The notes under the pieces are model-generated. The model made no database searches, was not told where the DNA came from, and was given only the letters and a program-made list of their open reading frames with translations. Positions 1-7,614 of a DNA stretch of 45,688 nt are shown piece by piece (within the stretch, counting starts at the first letter, position 1; every line of letters starts with the position of its first letter). This DNA comes from an uncultured Lachnoclostridium sp. (lineage in GTDB: Bacteria > Bacillota > Clostridia > Lachnospirales > Lachnospiraceae), in contig CAMIWE010000014.1 of assembly GCA_946402335.1 (NCBI GenBank), positions 1 to 45,688 on the forward strand. The letters run 5' to 3'. The position numbers and the translations under genes are program-made.

Positions 1-27
1 CGCTTGTTTAAGGAGGCATTTTCAATC

Positions 28-363
28 GTGTATCAGGATAAAGTTGTTCTGTGCGGCGCAAGCTCTTACGAGAAGCTGTTTTATCTGAATCCGGATTTTG
101 ACAATCTGCCGCAGGACGTGAAGGACCAGCTGAAGATCATGTGCGTCTTTTTTACGGAAAAGGTGGGCGGACGGCTGATGCTTGAGTATGACGAAAAAGG
201 CAATCTCGAATTCTCGGTTTCGGCCAATGAAGCAGACGCGATGTTCGACGAGATCGGAAGCGCGCTTGAAATCAAGAAGCTGCAATCGGAGCAGCGGGAT
301 TTTCTCGAATCGTTAGAGATGTATTTCAGAGTATTTTTCTTAGGAGAAGACGGGGATGAGTAG
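28..363 (+). CDS. small DUF6145-like protein
   Basis: A 111-residue soluble protein without signal peptide or membrane segment. The frame is open back to a TTG at position 4, but an AAGGAGG ribosome binding site at 10-16 sits 11 bases before a GTG at 28, so the GTG start is preferred and the gene is then complete in the window. The N-terminal [16 protein letters not shown] and the later [14 protein letters not shown] resemble, from memory, a small family of unknown function (DUF6145) found beside pantothenate kinase in Lachnospiraceae. Its stop overlaps the coaX start by 8 bp, so the two are translationally coupled. The function is unknown; the family assignment is moderately sure. Confidence 0.72.
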   Translation: MYQDKVVLCGASSYEKLFYLNPDFDNLPQDVKDQLKIMCVFFTEKVGGRLMLEYDEKGNLEFSVSANEADAMFDEIGSALEIKKLQSEQRDFLESLEMYFRVFFLGEDGDE

Positions 364-1198
364 GCTTGTGAACGAGAACCGGTCCCTTGTGGATTCGGGC
401 AAAGAGAAGAGATTACTGCTTGTTGTCGATGTCGGCAACACGAATATCACATTTGGCGTATTTAACGGTAAGGAAATCGTGCGGACCTTCCGCATGACGA
501 CGAAGATGCAGCGGACGAGTGACGAGTTCGGTGTATGGATCACGTCCCTTCTTGCCGGCTGCGGTTTCGAGGTCGGGGAACTGAAGGACGTCATTGTAGC
601 GTCAGTTGTTCCCGGCATCATGCATTCGCTGAATTCCGGCATCATTAAGTATTTAAACCGTACTCCGATCGTCGTAAGCGCGGGCATGAAGACCGGACTT
701 CGCATCAATATGGCCAATCCGAAGGAACTCGGCGCCGACCGCGTGGTGGACTGTGTTGCCGGATACGAGCTTTACGGTTCGCCGGTCATGGTAATCGATT
801 TCGGTACGGCAACCACCTACGACCTGGTGCTTCCGGGATGCATATTTGAAACCGGTATTACAAGCCCGGGCATCCGCATCTGCGCAAACGCATTGTGGAA
901 TGAGACGGCCAAGCTTCCGGAGATTGCAATCGAGAAGCCGGAAAGCATTTTGGCGAGGGATACGATTTCCAGTATGCAGGCAGGTCTTGTTTACGGATGC
1001 ATCGGACAGACGGAATACATCATCAAAAAGGTGAAGGAAGAGGCCGGCCTTTCCGAGATGAAGGTCGTTGCGACCGGCGGTCTCGGACGGATCATTTCCG
1101 GCGAAACCGACATGATCGATGTTTATGATCCGGACCTCACGTTAAAGGGATTGCAGATTATTTATGACAGACAGCCGAAGCGGAAAGGAAAAGCATGA
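356..1198 (+). CDS. coaX: type III pantothenate kinase
   Basis: CoaX phosphorylates pantothenate to 4'-phosphopantothenate, the first committed step of coenzyme A synthesis. Unlike type I and II kinases it has the acetate-kinase/Hsp70-like fold. The 280-residue protein shows the phosphate-binding [12 protein letters not shown] near residue 26, [16 protein letters not shown] near residue 123, the DFGTATTYD nucleotide-binding segment near residue 148, and the following [13 protein letters not shown] loop. About 20 residues precede the first strand, a little long for the family; the ATG at 356 is supported by an AGGAG at 342-346. It overlaps the upstream gene by 8 bp and the downstream dusB by ATGA, forming one operon. 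Confidence 0.95.
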   Translation: MSRLVNENRSLVDSGKEKRLLLVVDVGNTNITFGVFNGKEIVRTFRMTTKMQRTSDEFGVWITSLLAGCGFEVGELKDVIVASVVPGIMHSLNSGIIKYLNRTPIVVSAGMKTGLRINMANPKELGADRVVDCVAGYELYGSPVMVIDFGTATTYDLVLPGCIFETGITSPGIRICANALWNETAKLPEIAIEKPESILARDTISSMQAGLVYGCIGQTEYIIKKVKEEAGLSEMKVVATGGLGRIISGETDMIDVYDPDLTLKGLQIIYDRQPKRKGKA

Positions 1199-2163
1199 GT
1201 TTTCGCATCGGAAACGTTACAATTGAGACCGAACTGGCTTTAGGACCGATGGCAGGTGTGACAGACCTGCCGTTCCGTCTTTTATGCAAGGAACAGGGCG
1301 CCGGGCTTTTATATACGGAAATGGTCAGCGCCAAAGGCGTCATGTATAAAAACCGGAACACCGAGGAACTGCTCGGAACTGCGGAGGCGGAGCATCCGAT
1401 CGCGCTCCAGCTGTTCGGAAGCGACCCTTCCATTATGGCGGAGCAGGCGGCATATCTTGCTGAGCGGCCGTTTGATTTTTTTGATATTAACATGGGCTGT
1501 CCGGTTCCGAAGGTCGTTAATAACGGCGAGGGTTCCGCTTTGATGAAGGACCCGGAGCGGATCGGGAGGATCGTAGAGGCAATGGTGAAGGCACAGCCCA
1601 AGCCCGTGCTTGTAAAGATTCGCAAAGGATTTGACCGGGACAATGCCGTGGAGGTCGCAAAAATCTGTGAGGCGGCCGGAGCATCGGCCATTGCTGTTCA
1701 CGGAAGGCTTCGCGGCGAATACTACGGCGGAACGGCCGACTGGGACTGCATCCGGAAGGTGAAGAAAGCCGTCTCGGTGCCGGTCATCGGAAGCGGCGAC
1801 GTCAACTGCGCCGAAAAGGCGATAAGGATGAAACGGGAGACGGGTGTTGACTGCGTTATGATCGCAAGGGCGGCACGGGGCAATCCGTGGATCTTTGCAC
1901 AGTGCGCGGCTGCATTTGCCGGAAAGGAAGTACCCGAAAGACCAACCGTCCGGGAAGTGGCGCAGACGGCTCTTCGGCATGCGTCCATGGCAATCAGCCG
2001 GTACGGAGAGCGGCGCGCGATGCCGGCCATGCGCAGCCATGTTGCATGGTATTTTGCGGGATACCCGGATTCCGCAACCCTTCGAAGACGCGCCAATGAA
2101 ATAACGGGATACCGGGATCTCGAACAATTACTTGCGGAATATATTGAGAAGAACAGGGAATAA
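1195..2163 (+). CDS. dusB: tRNA-dihydrouridine synthase B
   Basis: This is an FMN-dependent enzyme that reduces uridine to 5,6-dihydrouridine in tRNA D-loops using NADPH. The 322-residue length is normal for DusB. The N-terminal [16 protein letters not shown] is the FMN-binding start of the TIM barrel, [18 protein letters not shown] near residue 100 carries the catalytic cysteine, KIRKGFD and [13 protein letters not shown] are further barrel motifs, and [13 protein letters not shown] near residue 222 is the C-terminal FMN-phosphate motif. A small helical domain follows ([20 protein letters not shown]). It starts with ATGA inside the end of coaX. The coaX-dusB pairing is a known arrangement in Firmicutes. 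Confidence 0.95.
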   Translation: MSFRIGNVTIETELALGPMAGVTDLPFRLLCKEQGAGLLYTEMVSAKGVMYKNRNTEELLGTAEAEHPIALQLFGSDPSIMAEQAAYLAERPFDFFDINMGCPVPKVVNNGEGSALMKDPERIGRIVEAMVKAQPKPVLVKIRKGFDRDNAVEVAKICEAAGASAIAVHGRLRGEYYGGTADWDCIRKVKKAVSVPVIGSGDVNCAEKAIRMKRETGVDCVMIARAARGNPWIFAQCAAAFAGKEVPERPTVREVAQTALRHASMAISRYGERRAMPAMRSHVAWYFAGYPDSATLRRRANEITGYRDLEQLLAEYIEKNRE

Positions 2164-2187
2164 CCCGGAATGAAGAAAGGGGAAAAC

Positions 2188-3594
2188 ATGAAAGCTTTTT
2201 TCCGATTAACTGTATTGATTATTGTAATCCTGTGCCTTGCGGCATGCGGAAAGGATTCCGAGAAGCCCGAGAAGGGCGAATCCCGTAAGGGCGGAAAGAA
2301 AGTTACCGAAGAACCGACTTCGGAACCGACCCCGACGGAGGAACCGACTCCGACGGTGAACCCCACCGAAGAGCCGACCCCGACACCCACGTCATCGCTT
2401 CCGGTTCCCGAGGTTTTCGTCGGACCGAATTATGTTGTGGCAAAGGGTGACGGATGTGACCGTTACTGTGAGTTTTTTATCGGCGAAGGACCCGCATTTG
2501 ATTCCGAGCTGGATTATCTTTATATCACTTCCTACGGCTATCCGGAGCTGGCAGCAGCAATCCGTCAGCAGAATCTTGAGGAGAACCAGGCGAATGACAA
2601 AGTAAGGAAGAATGTGGCGGAGATGTTTGAAGAGATTACGGCACCATTCGGAGATCAGTGGTTTGAACAAAACACGATTCATGTATGGCGCTGCGATTCG
2701 AAAGTCTTCTCTTATGCCCGCCTGGACGATACCTATCTTGGCGGAGCGCATCCGTACGCCGCCCGTACCGGCCATACCTTTAACACGAAAACCGGAGAGA
2801 AGATCAGTCTGGATACCCTGATCTGTGACCGGAACGCCATGGTGGAGGACATGATCCTTTTGTTAAGCCCCGAGGCGAACAGATCCGGTTTCTGGGACAA
2901 CTGGAAGGATCAGGTAAAGGAAGCGGTTCTTGACGGAACCGTCGGCTGGGTTGCCACCGATGACGGACTTCAGGTATGGTTTAACAACGGCTATCTGGCT
3001 CCGTACGCAAGCGGTGAGATCTGCGTCGATTATAAATATGAGGATTTTCCGGACCGTTTCGTATGGGAATGGATGGGTGCGTACGGCGAATATACCGCGA
3101 AAGACCCGAATGAGGGATTTGTAAGGGATTACTGGTATTCCGAATACTCCGAGCAGTATGTCGATCTTCTTAAGGGCGTGGTCGCCGGAATGGGTAAGAT
3201 GTCCTGGGAGGACCTTGCCATCTATCTTAAGTCGAAGAATGTCGAATTCGAAGGCTACGGCGACAAAGAAGCCGCGGGGATGGAATCGGACGCTTATGCG
3301 ATCTTCAACGGCATTGATTCCACGGACCGGATTTATGTTACCTTCTGGCCGGAGGACGAGACGAAGCCCGGCAGCACGCAGCGGATGGACAGCATCGCCC
3401 TGAACTTTGAGGGATACGAGTTCTTCCTTCTCGTTGACAAGGATGACGACGGTCAAACGGTTTGTAATATTATTGACTGCTCCTTTGAAATCCGTGATGC
3501 GGTAGTCGCGGACAGCCTTGACGATGCCATGAAGGTGCTGGTTATCACGATGCACGAATACTACGATGATATCCGTACCCCGTCCTACAATTAA
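2188..3594 (+). CDS. lipoprotein with DUF3298-like domain
   Basis: A secreted lipoprotein of 468 residues. The ATG at 2188 follows GAAAGGGG at the right distance; an upstream in-frame ATG at 2170 has no ribosome binding site. A hydrophobic signal peptide ends in the lipobox LAAC, a Pro-Thr-Glu-rich linker follows (about residues 40-70), then a globular part. TYLGGAHPYAARTGHTFN and the later DDGLQVWFNNGYLAPYASG resemble the DUF4163/DUF3298 pair found in RsiV-like proteins, which bind lysozyme. RsiV itself is a membrane anti-sigma factor, while this is a lipoprotein with no sigma gene beside it, so anti-sigma function is not implied. It follows dusB by 24 bp and may be the last gene of that operon. 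Confidence 0.75.
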   Translation: MKAFFRLTVLIIVILCLAACGKDSEKPEKGESRKGGKKVTEEPTSEPTPTEEPTPTVNPTEEPTPTPTSSLPVPEVFVGPNYVVAKGDGCDRYCEFFIGEGPAFDSELDYLYITSYGYPELAAAIRQQNLEENQANDKVRKNVAEMFEEITAPFGDQWFEQNTIHVWRCDSKVFSYARLDDTYLGGAHPYAARTGHTFNTKTGEKISLDTLICDRNAMVEDMILLLSPEANRSGFWDNWKDQVKEAVLDGTVGWVATDDGLQVWFNNGYLAPYASGEICVDYKYEDFPDRFVWEWMGAYGEYTAKDPNEGFVRDYWYSEYSEQYVDLLKGVVAGMGKMSWEDLAIYLKSKNVEFEGYGDKEAAGMESDAYAIFNGIDSTDRIYVTFWPEDETKPGSTQRMDSIALNFEGYEFFLLVDKDDDGQTVCNIIDCSFEIRDAVVADSLDDAMKVLVITMHEYYDDIRTPSYN

Positions 3595-3622
3595 AAAGCT
3601 TTACGGAAAATGAAAAAAAGAC

Positions 3623-3651
3623 TTGCATTTTTCGTTTTCGTGTTATACAAT
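3623..3651 (+). promoter_or_regulatory. sigma-A type promoter of asd
   Basis: TTGCAT at 3623-3628 and TACAAT at 3646-3651 are separated by 17 bases, a near-consensus vegetative promoter. The predicted leader of about 80 bases contains a short inverted repeat ACGGAC-AAAT-GTCCGT (3663-3678) and a second weak hairpin before the AAGGAGG of asd. It is too short for a lysine riboswitch. Confidence 0.7.
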
Positions 3652-3738
3652 AAGGCAAGTTTACGGACAAATGTCCGTCACAGAAATACATTTTGCGGGA
3701 TTCGGAGTGCAAAATGATTCCGCAGCAAGGAGGCCGTC

Positions 3739-4836
3739 ATGGCAGTAGAAGTAAAAGAAAAGTTTAAAGTCGGAATCCTGGGCGCTACCGGTATGGTAGG
3801 ACAGAGATTCATTGCTCTTTTGGAAAATCACCCGTGGTTTAAGGTAACAATGGTTGCCGCAAGCCCGAGAAGTGCCGGAAAGACTTATGCGGAAGCCGTA
3901 GGCGACCGCTGGAAGATGACGACTCCCATGCCCGCAGGCGTTGCGAACCTGATCGTACGTAACGTAAACGAGGTTGAGGCTGTGGCAGCAGAGGTGGACT
4001 TCGTATTTTCCGCTGTAGATATGACGAAGGACGAGATCCGCGCCATCGAGGACGCTTATGCGAAGACCGAGACCCCCGTTGTTTCCAACAACAGCGCACA
4101 CCGCTGGACGCCGGATGTTCCGATGGTTGTTCCGGAACTGAACCCGCAGCACTATGACATTATCCCGTTCCAGAGAAAGCGTCTCGGAACGGAGCGCGGT
4201 TTTGTAGCCGTTAAGCCCAACTGCTCCATCCAGAGCTATACGCCCATGCTTCACGCTTTGAAGGAATTCGAACCTTATGAGATCGTTGCAACGACGTACC
4301 AGGCGATTTCCGGTGCCGGCAAGACGTTTAAGGACTGGCCGGAGATGATCGACAACGTTATCCCTTATATCGGCGGCGAGGAAGAGAAGAGCGAGCAGGA
4401 GCCGCTTCGTATCTGGGGCCGTATTGAGAACGGTGAGATCGTGAAGGCAGACGGACCGGTGATCACGACGCAGTGCATCCGTGTTCCGGTAAGCGACGGA
4501 CATACCGCAGCCGTATTCGTAAAGTTTAAAAAGAAGCCCACGAAGGAGCAGATTCTTGAAAAATGGGCCGCTTTTAAGGGACTTCCGCAGGAACTTGAGC
4601 TTCCGAGCGCTCCGAAGCAGTTCATCCATTATTTTGAAGAGGACAACCGTCCGCAGTGCGCTCTGGACCGTGATCTGGAAGGCGGAATGGCTGTTTCGGC
4701 AGGACGTCTTCGTGAGGACAAGGTTTATGACTGGAAGTTTGTAGGCCTTTCCCACAACACGAAGCGCGGCGCGGCAGGCGGAGCAATTCTTTCCGCCGAG
4801 ACGCTTGTGGCACTCGGTTATATCACGAAAAAATAA
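3739..4836 (+). CDS. asd: aspartate-semialdehyde dehydrogenase
   Basis: The enzyme converts L-aspartyl-4-phosphate to L-aspartate-4-semialdehyde with NADPH, feeding lysine/diaminopimelate, threonine and methionine synthesis. The 365-residue protein belongs to the longer archaeal/fungal-like branch rather than the E. coli Asd branch. It has the Rossmann motif GILGATGMVGQRF (residues 12-24), the VVPELNPQHYD segment, and KPNCSIQSYTPMLHAL around residue 160 with the catalytic cysteine. The GAGKTFKDWPEMIDNV and C-terminal GLSHNTKRGAAGGAILSAE motifs fit. AAGGAGG precedes the ATG by six bases. It is monocistronic with its own promoter; the following bases lead into a separate RNA unit. Confidence 0.95.
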   Translation: MAVEVKEKFKVGILGATGMVGQRFIALLENHPWFKVTMVAASPRSAGKTYAEAVGDRWKMTTPMPAGVANLIVRNVNEVEAVAAEVDFVFSAVDMTKDEIRAIEDAYAKTETPVVSNNSAHRWTPDVPMVVPELNPQHYDIIPFQRKRLGTERGFVAVKPNCSIQSYTPMLHALKEFEPYEIVATTYQAISGAGKTFKDWPEMIDNVIPYIGGEEEKSEQEPLRIWGRIENGEIVKADGPVITTQCIRVPVSDGHTAAVFVKFKKKPTKEQILEKWAAFKGLPQELELPSAPKQFIHYFEEDNRPQCALDRDLEGGMAVSAGRLREDKVYDWKFVGLSHNTKRGAAGGAILSAETLVALGYITKK

Positions 4837-4892
4837 GCACAAAAAAACGCCACGCACCCGTACCGGAACCGCATCAGGAAACATAACTTCCC

Positions 4893-4922
4893 TTGACAGA
4901 GACTTGTTTTATATGGTAATGT
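4893..4922 (+). promoter_or_regulatory. strong extended -10 promoter of the structured RNA
   Basis: A perfect -35 TTGACA (4893-4898), an 18-base spacer ending in TGG, and -10 TAATGT (4917-4922), forming an extended -10 promoter. It sits 57 bases after the asd stop and drives the RNA at about 4929-5056. Confidence 0.7.
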
Positions 4923-4928
4923 GGATAT

Positions 4929-5056
4929 GCCGGTGGGGACAGACCCGTGAGACCACGGGGCGCGTAGTCATAAGACGAAAGCAGGTTTCGGATTTTCGAA
5001 ACCGTATTGGAATCGTTTGATTGCAGCACAGCCTCATCGCTGTGCTGCTTTTTTTT
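4929..5056 (+). ncRNA. unidentified structured RNA or attenuated leader
   Basis: Roughly 128 bases transcribed from a strong promoter, holding three clear helices. CCCGTG/CACGGG (4944-4949 with 4954-4959) has an AGAC loop, GGTTTCG/CGAAACC (4984-4990 with 4997-5003) is the second, and the third is a perfect 10-bp terminator stem GCAGCACAGC/GCTGTGCTGC (5023-5032 with 5039-5048) followed by eight T. Between the first two lies an unpaired CGCGTAGTCATAAGACGAAAG. It ends 17 bases before the start of the lipoprotein gene at 5074, so it may be a riboswitch-type attenuator for that gene or a stand-alone small RNA. I compared it with remembered consensus of glycine, cobalamin, c-di-GMP, SAM, TPP, lysine and fluoride riboswitches, SRP and 6S RNA and found no match. 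Confidence 0.55.
5023..5056 (+). terminator. intrinsic terminator
   Basis: A perfect 10-bp GC-rich stem with a six-base loop, followed by TTTTTTTT. It ends the structured RNA just before the ribosome binding site AAGGAGG of the downstream lipoprotein gene, so transcription of that gene requires read-through or antitermination. Confidence 0.85.
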
Positions 5057-5073
5057 CAAGGAGGCGAGGTTAG

Positions 5074-5697
5074 ATGGGCAGAAAGAGAAGAATTCTGGCG
5101 CTGTGTCTTATCACGGCTTTGCTTCTCTGCAGCTGTGGTGAGGAACCGTTCTCGGTCGCGAAAGTGATCGGAACCAAGAAAATGAAGGTGAAGCCTTATA
5201 CGGCGACCTTCGAGATCAATGAAAACGATCTGTATCAGGTTACCACCTATGCTTCCTATGTATTTGTCGCGGAAGTGGTCTCCTATGATAAAACCAAATA
5301 CCGGAATAACGACGAGATGAGCCCGCTTACGTATTACACGATCCGGATCGTCGACAACGTGAAAGGCGAACTGCCCCGGTTCAAGAATATTACGCTGATC
5401 AAGGCCGGCGGGCTGAAGCGCGGAACGGAGACGTTTCTGATCTGCGAACGGGACGTTCTTCCGAAGCCCGGTAATTTCTACATTTTCGCGGCAACGCTTT
5501 TAGACGGGGAACTGTTCTGCGAGATGCCGAATATGATCGTGGATATTACGGAATACCGGTATATGCTTCCCGAATGCGAGGAGTATTTAAAGTATGTGGA
5601 TTCCTGTGAGCATGTGATGGAAGACGTTCCGAACGGCGACCAGTACAAGCACAGACTGGATGAAACCAGAGAAGTGGAAGAAAAGAACGAAGAATAG
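5074..5697 (+). CDS. putative lipoprotein of unknown function
   Basis: A 207-residue protein with a basic N-terminus (GRKRR), a hydrophobic stretch and the lipobox LCSC, so it is probably lipid-anchored outside the membrane. The mature part has beta-rich text such as YVFVAEVVSYDK, TYYTIRIVDNVKGELPRFKNI and PGNFYIFAATLLDGELF. This recalls small OB-like secreted domains in Firmicutes that alternate a VGKV-type strand with an INVKG-type strand, but no named family is claimed. AAGGAGGCGAGGTTAG precedes the ATG. The gene is preceded by a terminator-ended structured RNA that may control it and followed by a bidirectional terminator. The C-terminal 30 residues are charged and probably disordered. 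Confidence 0.65.
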   Translation: MGRKRRILALCLITALLLCSCGEEPFSVAKVIGTKKMKVKPYTATFEINENDLYQVTTYASYVFVAEVVSYDKTKYRNNDEMSPLTYYTIRIVDNVKGELPRFKNITLIKAGGLKRGTETFLICERDVLPKPGNFYIFAATLLDGELFCEMPNMIVDITEYRYMLPECEEYLKYVDSCEHVMEDVPNGDQYKHRLDETREVEEKNEE

Positions 5698-5706
5698 TAA
5701 AAAAAC

Positions 5707-5741
5707 GGCACGATGGAGAAGTCCATCGTGCCTTGTTTTTT
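5707..5741. terminator. bidirectional terminator between convergent genes
   Basis: A perfect 11-bp stem GGCACGATGGA/TCCATCGTGCC with a GAAG loop. A-rich sequence precedes it and TTGTTTTTT follows, so it can terminate both the plus-strand lipoprotein gene and the minus-strand gene at 5740-6513. Confidence 0.85.
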
Positions 5742-6513
5742 AAGATTCCGTCAGCTGCGGCAATTCAAAGATCGCGCGGAGGATCTTGTAAATTCCCGGA
5801 AGCCTGTTCTCCTTGCCGGTTGTGACCAGCGCCAGAACATATCCGGTTTCCTTGTCGGTGTATTTCGCAGATTCCACAAGATTGGTGCCGTCCATGCGAA
5901 GACCGACCAGAATGTCCCGCTCCTCGTTGCCTAAGATGGCATCCTTATTCGGAACATAGTGGAAATAATACCGCTTTTCCTCCGGAATGCCTTTTAAAAT
6001 ATCGTCCGGAAGCGTTTCGGCAAGATCCCGGAGCGCCCCCTGCGAAGCATAGCGTTCAATCGTCAGGTTGCCGGCAACCATAATGTCCAGGGTGCCTGCG
6101 AAAATGTAAGTGGAAATCGTGGTAATGTCGTTTGCGTTGTTTCCGGAAGAGGTCAGACGCTTATCGGAAGTGATCACGGCCTTCTTAGGGTCATATCCGG
6201 CGACCTTCACATAGTTTTCGAACTGGTCCTCGACGGTCTCGGGATCCATCGTGAGATCGAGGATTACGACAAATGCCAGTTCCTCCGGCTTCGGCTTCAG
6301 GGAAGAATACAGCATGTATCCAAGCAGCGCGACGATGGCAAGCGCCAGCAGCGTCTTCCACAGATAATAGGAGCAGAAATATTCCCATTTGCCTTTACGG
6401 TCGAGGGATTTCCAATGCTGCTTTGCCGTGAGGGAATCGGCACGATCCGCATAAGCCTTATAGATTTCCGCATTGTCATCCAACGCGGTTTTTTTACCTT
6501 CGAGATTTTGCAT
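5740..6513 (-). CDS. single-pass membrane protein of unknown function
   Basis: A 257-residue protein with an N-terminal cytoplasmic part of about 50 residues, one membrane segment (TLLALAIVALLGYMLYSSL, about residues 53-71) and an extracytoplasmic domain of about 185 residues. The outer domain has phrases such as FVVILDLTMDPETVEDQFENYV, STYIFAGTLDIMVAGNLTIERYASQGALRDLAE and DILVGLRMDGTNLV, somewhat like the substrate-binding fold of ABC-importer lipoproteins, but too short and too divergent to name. AGAGGA lies five bases before the ATG. The gene probably forms a minus-strand unit with the DUF2927-like lipoprotein gene upstream (72-bp gap). Confidence 0.65.
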   Translation of the reverse strand: MQNLEGKKTALDDNAEIYKAYADRADSLTAKQHWKSLDRKGKWEYFCSYYLWKTLLALAIVALLGYMLYSSLKPKPEELAFVVILDLTMDPETVEDQFENYVKVAGYDPKKAVITSDKRLTSSGNNANDITTISTYIFAGTLDIMVAGNLTIERYASQGALRDLAETLPDDILKGIPEEKRYYFHYVPNKDAILGNEERDILVGLRMDGTNLVESAKYTDKETGYVLALVTTGKENRLPGIYKILRAIFELPQLTES

Positions 6514-6584
6514 GAAGTCCTCTTTTCTTTCCGTTGTCCGGTATGCCTTGCCGGAACGGTTCGTACAAAATATAGTAGCGGCGG

Positions 6585-7436
6585 TTATTCCGCAAGAACC
6601 TCTTCGGCGACAAGCAGGATTTCCGGCTTTTCCATAAGAGGCTGCATTTTTTCATGATACAGGAAACGGACGAGAAGCCAGTCCAGATCGGACGGTCTCT
6701 GCGGCTCGTTATAACCCTGGTAGAACAGGCTGTCCGGATACGAATAGCTGTCGTTCTGCAAGCCGAGGGACTGCACGATCTCTTCTAAGATTACGTGGTT
6801 CTTGTTCGTCCTGGTTAAGTCGTTTACGATTCCGATCTCGGCCTCATAAATGATTCCGTACCGGAACCAGATCAGGGAATACCCGTCGGTCAGCTCATCG
6901 CCGATGGCTGCCTTTGCGTACGGATTGTATTCGTCCTTCGGAAGGAAACGGATGATTAGGGAAGGTTCCTCGCCCTCCTTTGCCAAGCGTATCCCCGGGA
7001 AGCCTTTCACCTGATTCAGCTGTTCAAACAGGTTTCGCATCACCTCGCGGTCGTCGTCATCGGGAGAGCCTTCCACACGGACAATGACCGTGGTTTTCCA
7101 CTTCTTTACGAAATTATAGTTCTGGCCCTTCGCATACTCGGGCTGGAGACCCGTTTCCAGATAATACGACAATACCTGTTCCGGCGTGTATCCGAACTCC
7201 ATCGTATGGATCCGGTCATCGTCAGGGACCGGCGTAGGACTCGGAGTCGGAGTCGGTGTTTGGGTCGGTGTAGGACTCGGCGTAGGAGTCGGGGTCGGAA
7301 GTTCGGTCGGTGTCGGGGTTACGGATGCCGCTTCCCGTCTGCGTCCCGGTTTTATTGTTTCGTCAGAGTCCTCTGCACAGCCGAAACAAAAAGCGGCGCA
7401 CAGGAGGAAACAGACGGTTAACAGGATTCTTTTCAT
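6585..7436 (-). CDS. DUF2927-like lipoprotein with Thr-Pro linker
   Basis: A 283-residue lipoprotein with a signal peptide ending in the lipobox CFGC. A long (Thr-Pro)n linker follows (about residues 40-72; its DNA is a low-complexity repeat at 7220-7320), then a globular domain. NKNHVILEEIVQSLGLQNDSYSYPDSLFYQGYN followed by LDWLLVRFLYHEKMQPLM matches the remembered pattern of DUF2927, a metallopeptidase-like family in which EE-x-x-QSLGL-x-ND is conserved. Whether it is catalytic is unknown; no HExxH motif is present. The linker type equals that of the DUF3298-like and TlpA-like lipoproteins in this window, suggesting a shared cell-wall-spanning design. Confidence 0.75.
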   Translation of the reverse strand: MKRILLTVCFLLCAAFCFGCAEDSDETIKPGRRREAASVTPTPTELPTPTPTPSPTPTQTPTPTPSPTPVPDDDRIHTMEFGYTPEQVLSYYLETGLQPEYAKGQNYNFVKKWKTTVIVRVEGSPDDDDREVMRNLFEQLNQVKGFPGIRLAKEGEEPSLIIRFLPKDEYNPYAKAAIGDELTDGYSLIWFRYGIIYEAEIGIVNDLTRTNKNHVILEEIVQSLGLQNDSYSYPDSLFYQGYNEPQRPSDLDWLLVRFLYHEKMQPLMEKPEILLVAEEVLAE

Positions 7437-7536
7437 AATGTTACCCCCATGCCAGATATCCTACCACATTTTCCCGATACCCGCAAGAAATCCACGCATT
7501 TTTCACAATCCCTTGAGGCTCCCGCACCGAAAGGTC

Positions 7537-7564
7537 TTGCATTCCGCGGAAAATGTGTTATGAT
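7537..7564 (+). promoter_or_regulatory. promoter of the peptide ABC importer operon
   Basis: TTGCAT (7537-7542) and TATGAT (7559-7564) with 16 bases between them, followed by a leader of about 45 bases that ends in GCGAAGGAGG before the ATG at 7615. No CodY-like box was recognised. Confidence 0.65.
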
Positions 7565-7614
7565 ACGCTTGTAAATCGAAGCAGCGGCAACTCTTATGCC
7601 GCGAAGGAGGAAAC

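Noticed and set aside
3652-3738. Leader of asd considered as a lysine riboswitch
   Set aside because: It is only about 80 bases long, whereas the lysine aptamer needs about 170, and no consensus core is seen.
4805-5020. Open frame of 71 residues across the structured RNA
   Set aside because: It starts inside asd, has no ribosome binding site, and runs through hairpins of a likely non-coding RNA.
7220-7320. Low-complexity GTCGGAGTCGG-type repeat resembling a tandem DNA element
   Set aside because: It is the coding strand complement of a Thr-Pro linker in the DUF2927-like lipoprotein.
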